Source: Maritimibacter sp. DP1N21-5
GTDB lineage: Bacteria > Pseudomonadota > Alphaproteobacteria > Rhodobacterales > Rhodobacteraceae
Direction of reading: 5' to 3'
Assembly: GCF_019218295.1 (NCBI RefSeq)
Contig: NZ_JAHUZF010000007.1
Location: 1-64,000, forward strand
DNA length: 64,000 nt
The translations under genes and the position numbers were made by a program. Positions 7,627 through 15,700 of the stretch are shown one piece after another. Below the pieces are notes generated by a model, which was not told the origin of the DNA, ran no database searches, and saw only the letters and a list, made by a program, of their open reading frames with translations. Every line of letters begins with the position of its first letter. The first letter of the stretch is position 1.

Positions 7627-8607
7627 ATGTCGAAACTCGTGACCATTTACGGCGGTTCGGGCTTTCTGGGACGCTACATCGCGCGGCGGATGGCCAAGGC
7701 GGGGTGGCGTGTGCGGGTGGCGGTGCGCCGGCCCAACGAAGCGCTGTTCGTGAAGCCCTATGGCACGGTCGGACAGGTCGCGCCGATCCTGTGCAACATT
7801 CGTGACGATGCCTCGGTCGCCGCTGCGATGGCGGGCGCGGATGCTGTGGTGAACTGTGTGGGCACCTTCGACAAGGGCGGCAAGAACAACTTCGCCGCCG
7901 TCCAGACCGAAGGCGCCGCGCGGATCGCCCGGCTCGCCGCGGCAGAGGGCGTCGCCAATCTGGTGCACATCTCGGCCATTGGCGCCGATGCGAACGGTCA
8001 AAGCGAATACGCAAGGTCCAAGGGCAAGGGCGAGGCGGAGGTACTGTCGGCCTTCCCCGGCGCCGTGATCCTGCGTCCGTCGATCCTCTTCGGTCCCGAG
8101 GACAATTTCTTCAACCGCTTCGCCGGAATGACCCGTTTCGGACCGGTGCTGCCGGTCGTTGGCGGCAAGACCCGTTTCCAGCCCGTCTTCGTCGATGACG
8201 TGGCCCATGCCGCCGAAAAGGCCGCGAAGGGCGAGGCGCCCGCCGGGATTTATGAACTCGGCGGACCGGAAGTGCAGTCGTTCCATGCCCTGATGAGCAA
8301 GATGCTCGACGTGATCCAGCGCCGTCGCATCGTCCTCAACCTTCCCTTCTGGATCGCCGGGATCATGGGAAGCCTGTTCGACTTCGCCCATGCGGCGACC
8401 GGGCGGCTCATCTCCATGCCGCTGACCCGCGATCAGGTGACCTCGCTTCGCAAGGACAACGTGGTCGGGGAAGGCGTGCGCACATTCGCGGACCTCGGGA
8501 TCGAACCGACCGCGATGGAAGTGGTTCTGCCGCGCTACCTCTGGCGGTTCCGCAAGGACGGACAATATGCCGACATCACCGCCTCGGCGCGCAACCTGCG
8601 CACCTGA
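7627..8607 (+). CDS. NDUFA9-like NAD(P)-binding protein (atypical SDR)
   Basis: A 326-residue Rossmann-fold protein with the N-terminal dinucleotide motif YGGSGFLG (residues 8-15) and an atypical-SDR layout lacking a canonical YxxxK catalytic tetrad. The family matches bacterial homologues of the complex I accessory subunit NDUFA9 (GRYIARRMAKAGWRVRVAVRRP, ILRPSILFGPEDNFFNRFA). In alphaproteobacteria this protein can be associated with complex I or quinone metabolism; the direct role here is inferred. Transcribed alone, ending at a good intrinsic terminator. An AAGGAG-like site precedes the ATG. Confidence 0.9.
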   Translation: MSKLVTIYGGSGFLGRYIARRMAKAGWRVRVAVRRPNEALFVKPYGTVGQVAPILCNIRDDASVAAAMAGADAVVNCVGTFDKGGKNNFAAVQTEGAARIARLAAAEGVANLVHISAIGADANGQSEYARSKGKGEAEVLSAFPGAVILRPSILFGPEDNFFNRFAGMTRFGPVLPVVGGKTRFQPVFVDDVAHAAEKAAKGEAPAGIYELGGPEVQSFHALMSKMLDVIQRRRIVLNLPFWIAGIMGSLFDFAHAATGRLISMPLTRDQVTSLRKDNVVGEGVRTFADLGIEPTAMEVVLPRYLWRFRKDGQYADITASARNLRT

Positions 8608-8630
8608 AGCAACCCATCCAGACGGACAGG

Positions 8631-8660
8631 AAACGCCGCACCTTCGGGAGCGGCGTTTTT
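8631..8660 (+). terminator. Intrinsic terminator after the NDUFA9-like gene
   Basis: Stem AACGCCGC (8632-8639) pairs with GCGGCGTT (8650-8657) around a ten-base loop and runs into TTTTT. It separates the plus-strand gene from the convergent uppP. Confidence 0.8.
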
Positions 8661-8663
8661 CGT

Positions 8664-9467
8664 TCAGGTGTAGGCGACCCAGAGCAGGATGACGCCAAGG
8701 ATCAGGCGGTAGATCACGTAGGGCGTGAAGCTGACCGACTTCAGAAGACGCATCATGATGGTCAAGGCCAGCATCGCGGCGACAAAGGCCATGCCCGCGG
8801 CGATTGCCCCGTCCCGGAGCGCCTGCCAGTCTGCGTCAGCGGCCGCTTCGGCCCCCAGAAGCAGCCCGGATGCCACGATGGTGGGTATCGACATGATCAT
8901 GGCAAGCCGCGTGCCGTCCTCGCGCTTGTAACCCAACGCGCGGGCCCCCGTGATGGTCGCCCCCGACCGTGACGTGCCCGGGATCAGCGCGATGGCCTGC
9001 CAGAGCCCCATGATCACCGCATCCTTCACGGTCCAGTCCCGGTCTTCCTTCACCTCGGGGGACTTGGTGTCAAACCACCACAGCACCACGCCGAAGACGA
9101 TCATCGCCCATCCGATCACCGCGATGGACCGCATCGCATCGTCCAGACCAAGAAGGCTGAGGACGAGGCCGAAGAAGATGACGGGCACGGTCGCGATCGC
9201 CATGAGGAAGGCGAGCCGAGAGCCGGGCGTATCGATCCGCCCAGTCAGCATCCGGGGAATACCGAGAAGGCCTTCCCGGACGTCCGACCAGAAGAAGATG
9301 ACCACCGCCAGGAGCGTGCCCACGTGGACGGCCACGTCGATCACCTGTCCTTGATCCGGCATCCCCATGACTCGGGGCAGGAGAATCAGGTGTCCCGAAG
9401 ACGAAATCGGTAGAAATTCGGTAAGCCCCTGAACCACCGCCAAAATGAAGAGTTGAAAGAAGCTCAT
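8664..9467 (-). CDS. uppP: Undecaprenyl-diphosphatase
   Basis: Inner-membrane phosphatase (BacA family) that recycles undecaprenyl diphosphate to the monophosphate carrier for peptidoglycan synthesis. 267 residues with about eight hydrophobic segments. Both active-site signatures are visible: GLTEFLPISSSGHLIL near the N-terminus and IPGTSRSGATITGA in the second half. The start at 9467 (MSFFQLF) is chosen because homologues begin there and a GGGG-rich site precedes it; the open frame reaches 9509. Divergent from gltD. Confidence 0.95.
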   Translation of the reverse strand: MSFFQLFILAVVQGLTEFLPISSSGHLILLPRVMGMPDQGQVIDVAVHVGTLLAVVIFFWSDVREGLLGIPRMLTGRIDTPGSRLAFLMAIATVPVIFFGLVLSLLGLDDAMRSIAVIGWAMIVFGVVLWWFDTKSPEVKEDRDWTVKDAVIMGLWQAIALIPGTSRSGATITGARALGYKREDGTRLAMIMSIPTIVASGLLLGAEAAADADWQALRDGAIAAGMAFVAAMLALTIMMRLLKSVSFTPYVIYRLILGVILLWVAYT

Positions 9468-9535
9468 CGCACGCCCCTGCCCCATTGCCCACGCACCCAA
9501 GCTAACCATCTGAAAATTCTGGGAAAGGGAAAAAT

Positions 9536-9555
9536 TAGGTCAGCTTAGTTGTCTC
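9536..9555 (+). promoter_or_regulatory. Repeated motif TAGGTCAGC, copy 1 (glt locus)
   Basis: ATTAGGTCAGC followed by TTAGTTGTC, in the divergent uppP/gltD region, 139 bases before gltD. It shares TTAGGTCAGC-N2-AG-N-TGTC with copy 3 upstream of the second half of the glt locus (11169). Possible shared regulator site; not assigned to a known factor. Confidence 0.35.
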
Positions 9556-9610
9556 ATTATGAGCCTCATGGGCATCCTGAAGCGTCGTCATCCTCGATTT
9601 TTCCCGAAAC

Positions 9611-9620
9611 TAGGTCAGCA
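9611..9620 (+). promoter_or_regulatory. Repeated motif TAGGTCAGCA, copy 2 (glt locus)
   Basis: Second TAGGTCAGCA copy, 63 bases before the gltD start, in the AT-richer promoter region. It is identical over ten bases to the copy at 11169-11178 but lacks the TGTC extension shared by copies 1 and 3. Confidence 0.35.
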
Positions 9621-9682
9621 CTTATGCCTTTTCTTTTCCTGAAACCCTGCTAAACACGCGGCTCGAAAGTTTGGAGGGACCC

Positions 9683-11119
9683 ATGGCCAAGCAACCCATG
9701 CTTAAATTTACGAGCGTAGGCCGCGACATGCCGGAGAAGCGTGGCGCCGAAACCCGCCGCGAGGATTTCCATGAAATCTACGCCGAGTTTGCCGACGCGA
9801 AAGCCAAGGAACAGTCGAGCCGCTGTTCGCAGTGTGGCGTGCCCTATTGCCAGAGCCATTGCCCGCTTCACAACAACATCCCCGACTGGCTCCGGATGAC
9901 CGCGACGGGCCGCCTGCAGGAAGCCTACCAGATTTCGCAGGAGACCAATACCTTCCCGGAAATCTGCGGCCGCATTTGTCCGCAGGACCGGCTTTGCGAA
10001 GGCAACTGCGTCATCGAACAGTCGGGCCACGGCACCGTGACCATCGGCGCGGTCGAGAAATACATCACCGACACGGCCTGGGAAAAGGGCTGGGTCGAGG
10101 ACATTACCCCGTCGGTCGAACGGGCCGAGAGCGTCGGCATCATCGGCGCCGGTCCCGGCGGGCTTGCCGCTGCCGACCGTCTGCGCCGCGCGGGCGTGCA
10201 GGTCACGGTCTATGACCGCTATGACCGCGCGGGCGGGCTCATGACCTATGGCATTCCGGGCTTCAAGCTCGAGAAGGACGTGGTCATGCGCCGCATCGAC
10301 CAGCTTGAAAAGGCCGGCGTGAAATTCGTGCTCAACTGCAATGTCGGCGAGGACCTGACGTTTCAGGCCATTCGCGGCCAGCACGACAGCGTGCTCATTG
10401 CCACGGGCGTCTACAAGACGCGCGAACTGGGCGGTCCCGGTGCGGGATCGAAGGGCATCGTGCGCGCCATCGACTATCTCACCGCCTCGAACCGGGCGTC
10501 TTTCGGCGACGATGTGCCGGAGCATGAGGATGGTTCCCTCTTCGCCAAGGGCAAGAAGGTCGTCGTGATCGGCGGCGGTGACACCGCGATGGACTGTGTC
10601 CGCACCGCGATCCGTCAAGGCGCGACGAGCGTCAAATGCCTTTATCGCCGCGACCGCGCCAACATGCCCGGCTCGCAGCGCGAAGTGCAGAACGCCGAGG
10701 AAGAAGGCGTCGAATTCGTCTGGATGGCCGCACCCAAGGGCTTCACCGGCGATCCCGTCACCGGCGTGATCGTGCAGCGGATGCGTCTGGGTCAGCCCGA
10801 CGCGACCGGCCGCCGCTCGCCCGAGCCGATCGACGGCGCGGAATACACCGAGGACGCCGATCTGGTGATCAAGGCGCTCGGCTTCGAGCCGGAAGAGCTG
10901 CCCACCCTCTGGGGTGAGCCGGAACTTCCCGTGACCCGTTGGGGCACGATCAAGGCCGATTTCCGCACCGGCCGCACGGACCTCGAAGATGTCTATGCGG
11001 TGGGCGACATCGTTCGCGGCGCGTCTTTGGTCGTCTGGGCGATCAAGGACGGACGCGATGCGGCGGATGCCATGCTCAACGCCTTCGAAGCCCAAGCCGC
11101 GAGCGTTGCGGCCGAGTGA
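9683..11119 (+). CDS. gltD: Glutamate synthase (NADPH) small subunit
   Basis: Beta subunit of GOGAT: passes electrons from NADPH through FAD and iron-sulfur clusters to the alpha subunit. 478 residues. The N-terminal ferredoxin-like region has two Cys clusters (CSQCGVPYCQSHC and CGRICPQDRLCEGNC), followed by the FAD motif GAGPGG and the NADPH motif GGGDTAMD; YAVGDIVRGASLVVWA near the C-terminus is typical. The ATG at 9683 follows GGAGGG; an in-frame TTG lies 12 bases upstream. Separated from gltB by two unrelated genes rather than directly adjacent. Confidence 0.97.
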   Translation: MAKQPMLKFTSVGRDMPEKRGAETRREDFHEIYAEFADAKAKEQSSRCSQCGVPYCQSHCPLHNNIPDWLRMTATGRLQEAYQISQETNTFPEICGRICPQDRLCEGNCVIEQSGHGTVTIGAVEKYITDTAWEKGWVEDITPSVERAESVGIIGAGPGGLAAADRLRRAGVQVTVYDRYDRAGGLMTYGIPGFKLEKDVVMRRIDQLEKAGVKFVLNCNVGEDLTFQAIRGQHDSVLIATGVYKTRELGGPGAGSKGIVRAIDYLTASNRASFGDDVPEHEDGSLFAKGKKVVVIGGGDTAMDCVRTAIRQGATSVKCLYRRDRANMPGSQREVQNAEEEGVEFVWMAAPKGFTGDPVTGVIVQRMRLGQPDATGRRSPEPIDGAEYTEDADLVIKALGFEPEELPTLWGEPELPVTRWGTIKADFRTGRTDLEDVYAVGDIVRGASLVVWAIKDGRDAADAMLNAFEAQAASVAAE

Positions 11120-11125
11120 CCCGTT

Positions 11126-11154
11126 CCCGGCGGCGCACGCCGGGCACCCCTTTT
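11126..11154 (+). terminator. Probable terminator after gltD
   Basis: CCCGGCG (11126-11132) pairs with CGCCGGG (11138-11144) around GCGCA, followed by CACCCCTTTT. The U-tract is imperfect, so termination may be partial. It implies that the next gene has its own promoter. Confidence 0.5.
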
Positions 11155-11168
11155 GAAGCCAGCCTCTT

Positions 11169-11188
11169 TAGGTCAGCACAGCTGTCAC
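11169..11188 (+). promoter_or_regulatory. Repeated motif TAGGTCAGCA, copy 3 (glt locus)
   Basis: TTTAGGTCAGCACAGCTGTC lies 60 bases before the secreted-protein gene and just after the gltD terminator. It matches copy 1 at 15 or more of 19 positions. Its position suggests a second promoter controlled in the same way as the gltD promoter. Confidence 0.35.
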
Positions 11189-11228
11189 GAAAACCGGGAG
11201 AGGCATCACGACAGGAAAGGAGAGAGCC

Positions 11229-11924
11229 ATGAAAGCCATCGCTGCCGCGACATGCCTCGCGCTGCTCTCTCCCTTGTCCGTGACCGCCGCAGACTTCGCC
11301 CCACCCGCAGGGTGCAAGGGCGTGCTCACCGTGCAATCGCGGGAATGCACCCTGCTCAACCTCTACATCTGCGAAGGTGACGACTCGATCTGGGAAGCGA
11401 CCTTCAGCGCGGATGGCTTCGACGTGCTGGCCCAGTATTCCCCGGACTACATCTGGCGCGACATCGCTTATCTCTGGGACCAGTCGCGCGAGACGTTCCT
11501 GGAACCCGCTGAAGACGCGCCGAGCCTTGCCGAGCTTGCAAAGACCGGCGTCGATACCTTCCGCTATACGGTCCACCGCACCGCACCGGGCGAGGATCGC
11601 CTTCTCACCATCGTGGGGGCCGACATGCTCTCTGGCGAGACGGTAGTCATCGACGGCGTGACCCTGGCACGCGTCGACACCGAGCTTCAGATCCTCGATG
11701 ACGAGGGCACAGTGGAATACGCCTCGCGCGGGACGCAATATCTGGACGTCGAGCGCGGGCTTTTCTTCTGGGGCAAGGATGCCGTCCTCGATGCCGATGG
11801 CGCGGAAACCGTCTACGACAATTCGCCCGTGGACTTCATCGAACCCGGCGAGCCGGGCTTCGGCGCGGCCGTTCCGCTTTACGATTGCAACGAACAGAAA
11901 ATCGCCTTCGAGGTGACGCCATGA
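11229..11924 (+). CDS. Secreted protein of unknown function (glt locus)
   Basis: A 231-residue protein with a clear Sec signal peptide (residues 1-20, cleavage near VTA-AD) and no further membrane segment, so probably periplasmic. The mature part has four Cys (29, 40, 48 and one near the C-terminus), enough for two disulfides, and is acidic. I do not recognise the family. Good ribosome site AGGAGAG before the ATG. Its stop overlaps the start of the downstream hydrolase (ATGA), which in turn overlaps gltB, so all three appear translationally coupled. The link to glutamate synthesis is positional only. Confidence 0.85.
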   Translation: MKAIAAATCLALLSPLSVTAADFAPPAGCKGVLTVQSRECTLLNLYICEGDDSIWEATFSADGFDVLAQYSPDYIWRDIAYLWDQSRETFLEPAEDAPSLAELAKTGVDTFRYTVHRTAPGEDRLLTIVGADMLSGETVVIDGVTLARVDTELQILDDEGTVEYASRGTQYLDVERGLFFWGKDAVLDADGAETVYDNSPVDFIEPGEPGFGAAVPLYDCNEQKIAFEVTP

Positions 11925-12724
11925 GCGCGGCTCTCGATATCCGGGCCTATCGCCAATCGCCCGGGCTGGTGGTCCACGCGTTTCGGGGGACGAGCGATGC
12001 GCTCAACGTCTGTTTCGCGGGCATCGGGCTGGGTCCGGACGAGGTTCAGCCCATCGAGTTCGCCCGCACCGCGACGATGGACGGACGCGACAATGCACTG
12101 TTCATCTCGGACGGCACGCGGAGCTGGTTCAACCGCCCGGGTCTCCTTGAAAACGTCGCGAAGCTGGTCGAGGAGTACGCCGCCGAGATCGGCGCGCGCA
12201 TCGTGCGCACGCTCGGGCATTCCATGGGCGGCTTCATGGCGTTGATCCTGCCGTCGGTGACCCGTGTGGACGTCGCCGTTGCCTATGCCCCGCAGGCGAG
12301 CGTCCACCCCGAGATCGCGGGCGACGACATGCGCTGGATGAACTGGCGCGCCCGCATCGGCACGCATCGTATCCGCAGCGTGACCGACCATCTCAACGAC
12401 ACGACGCGCTACTATGTCTTTCACGGCAAGCATCCGCGCGAACGCTTTCAGCGTGACCGTTTCGCGCCGCGCGAAAATCTCATGCATATCGTGATCCCGG
12501 CGACCGTCCATAACGTGCCGCAGCGCCTGCGCCGCGCCGGGATCCTCGACAAGGTCACCGGCGCCTGTTTCGACGGTCGCCTCACCGCCCTGCGCGAATT
12601 GCTCGCGCCGCTCGGAGCCCGGTATCGCAAACCGGGGTCCTTTGAACCGATTGCCCCGTCTGCCGACCTCGTGGCGGGCGGGCCCGATACGTCCTTAGCA
12701 GGAGACAACCATGACCAACTATGA
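11921..12724 (+). CDS. Alpha/beta-hydrolase-fold protein (glt locus)
   Basis: A 267-residue protein with the nucleophile elbow GHSMGG (Ser101) and a late His (HNVPQRL) that can complete a catalytic triad, so probably a cytosolic serine hydrolase or esterase. No signal peptide. The start at 11921 gives a 4-base overlap with the preceding gene. The open frame reaches back to 11885 but that would overlap the secreted gene more deeply. It runs 14 bases into gltB. Substrate unknown; nothing in the sequence links it to glutamine or glutamate chemistry. Confidence 0.8.
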   Translation: MSAALDIRAYRQSPGLVVHAFRGTSDALNVCFAGIGLGPDEVQPIEFARTATMDGRDNALFISDGTRSWFNRPGLLENVAKLVEEYAAEIGARIVRTLGHSMGGFMALILPSVTRVDVAVAYAPQASVHPEIAGDDMRWMNWRARIGTHRIRSVTDHLNDTTRYYVFHGKHPRERFQRDRFAPRENLMHIVIPATVHNVPQRLRRAGILDKVTGACFDGRLTALRELLAPLGARYRKPGSFEPIAPSADLVAGGPDTSLAGDNHDQL

Positions 12725-15700
12725 TGAAAACTGGGTAGCGGAAGAAGAGGCGAAGCGCGCCTATCTGGCCGAGCACGGCATGTATCGCGACGAGTTCGAG
12801 CATAGCTCCTGTGGCGTCGGGCTCGTCGTCGCCATCGACGGGAAGAAGACCCGCAAGGTCGTGGAAGCCGGGATCGACGCGCTGAAGGCGATCTGGCACC
12901 GGGGCGCGGTTGACGCGGACGGCAAGACCGGCGACGGCGCGGGCATTCACGTGCAGATCCCTGTCGAGTTCTTCTATGACCAGGTCCGCCGCACCGGCCA
13001 CGAGCCGCGCACGAACGAGATGATCGCCGTCGGCCAAGTGTTCCTGCCCCGCACCAACTTTGGCGCGCAGGAAACCTGCCGGACCATCGTGGAAACCGAA
13101 GTGCTGCGGATGGGCTATTACATCTACGGCTGGCGCCATGTGCCCGTGGACATCTCTTGCCTCGGTGAAAAAGCCAACGCGACACGCCCCGAGATCGAGC
13201 AGATCCTGATCTCGAACTCCAAGGGCGTGGACGAAGAGACTTTCGAGCGCGAGCTGTACGTCATCCGCCGCCGGATCGAAAAAGCCGCCGCCGCCGCTGG
13301 CGTGCGCGAGCTTTACCTTGCCTCGCTGTCCTGCCGGTCGATCATCTACAAGGGCATGATGCTCGCCGAACAGGTCGCGGTCTTCTACCCTGACCTGATG
13401 GACGAGCGCTTTGAATCGGCCTTCGCGATCTATCACCAGCGCTATTCCACCAATACCTTCCCGCAGTGGTGGCTCGCCCAGCCGTTCCGCATGCTCGCCC
13501 ACAACGGCGAGATCAACACGCTGAAGGGCAACCTCAACTGGATGAAATCGCACGAGATCCGCATGGCGTCCGCCGCCTTTGGCGATCTGGCCGAAGACAT
13601 CAAGCCGATCGTGCCTCAGGGTTCGTCGGACTCCGCCGCGCTCGATTCGGTGTTCGAGGTGCTGGTGCGCGCCGGTCGCTCGGCCCCGATGGCGAAGACG
13701 ATGCTGGTGCCCGAGTCGTGGTCCAAGCAGTCGGGCGAAATGCCGAAAGCCTGGCGCGACATGTATTCCTACGCCAACTCCACGATGGAGCCTTGGGACG
13801 GCCCCGCGGCGCTCGCCATGACTGATGGCCGCTGGGTCTGCGGCGGTCTCGACCGCAACGGCCTGCGCCCGATGCGCTATGTCGTGACGGGCGATGGCCT
13901 CGTCATCGCCGGGTCGGAAGCGGGTATGGTGCCGGTGGACGAAGCGACCTGCGTGGAAAAAGGCGCGCTTGGTCCGGGGCAGTTGCTCGCCGTCGACATG
14001 AAAGAGGGCAAGCTCTACCACGACGCCGAGATCAAGGACAAACTCGCCGCCTCCCAGCCCTTTGGCGAATGGGTCGAGAAGGTCATCGACGTCGACGAAG
14101 CCCTGATGAACGCCGAGGAAACGGCCGTCTTCTGGGGCAACGATCTGCGCAAGCGCCAGATCGCGGCGGGCTTCACGCTCGAGGAACTGGAACAGGTGCT
14201 CGCCCCCATGGCGGAGGACGCCAAGGAAGCGCTCGCCTCCATGGGCGACGACACCCCGTCGGCGGTGCTGTCGAACGAGTACCGGCCCCTGAGCCATTTC
14301 TTCCGGCAGAACTTCAGCCAGGTCACGAACCCGCCCATCGACAGCTTGCGCGAATTCCGGGTGATGAGCCTCAAGACCCGGTTTGGGAACCTCAAGAACG
14401 TGCTCGACGAAAACGGCAGCCAAACCGAGATCCTCGTTCTGGAAAGCCCCTTCGTCGGCAACGCACAGTTCGACGAACTTGTGCGCCGCTTCAATGCGCA
14501 GATGGTGGAGATCGACTGCACCTTCCCGGTGGACGCGGGTGAAAACGCACTTCGGGACGGGCTGACCCGTATCCGCGAGGAAGCGGAAGAAGCCGTCCGT
14601 TCCGGCGCCGGTCACATCATCCTGTCCGACATGGCGCAATCCGAAACCCGGATCGGGATGCCGATGATCCTCGCGACATCGGCGGTCCACAGCTGGCTGG
14701 TGCGCAAGGGGCTTCGGACCTTCACCTCGGTAAACGTGCGCTCGGCCGAATGTATCGACCCGCATTACTTCGCGGTGCTCGTCGCCGCCGGTGCAACCGT
14801 CGTGAACGCCTATCTCGCCGAAGACTCGCTTGCGGATCGCATCGAACGCGGCCTGCTCGACATGACGCTCACCGAAGCCGTGCACAACTACCGCGAAGCC
14901 ATCGACCAGGGCCTTCTGAAGATCATGGCGAAGATGGGCATCTCGGTCATCTCGTCCTATCGCGGCGGCCTCAACTTCGAGGCGGTCGGCCTGTCGCGCG
15001 CCATGGTGAACGAATATTTCCCCGGCATGACATCGCGGATTTCCGGCATCGGTGTCGGTGGCATCCAGCGCAAGGTGGCCGACATCCACGCGAAAGGCTG
15101 GAAGCAGGGCAAGGACATCCTGCCCATCGGCGGCTTCTACAAGGCCCGCAAGGGCGGCGAGACTCACGCCTGGGGCGCGCAGACGATGCACCTGTTGCAA
15201 TCGGCCTGTGACCGCGCCTCCTACGAGCTGTGGAAACAGTATTCGGCCCGGATGCAGGCGAACCCGCCGATCCACCTGCGCGACATGCTCGACATCAAAC
15301 CGCTGGGCGAACCGATCCCGATCGAGGAAGTGGAATCGATCACCGCGATCCGCAAACGCTTCGTGACCCCCGGCATGTCGCTGGGCGCCCTGTCGCCCGA
15401 GGCGCACAAGACGCTCAACGTCGCGATGAACCGGATCGGGGCCAAGTCCGACTCGGGTGAAGGCGGCGAAGACCCGGCGCATTTCGTGCCGGAGGCGAAC
15501 GGCGATAACCCCTCGGCCAAGATCAAGCAGGTGGCGTCGGGCCGGTTCGGTGTGACCGCCGAATACCTGAACCAGTGCGAAGAGCTCGAGATCAAGGTGG
15601 CGCAGGGCGCGAAACCCGGCGAAGGCGGCCAGCTGCCCGGCATGAAGGTCACCGACCTCATCGCCCGTCTGCGGCACTCGACCAAGGGCGTGACGCTGAT

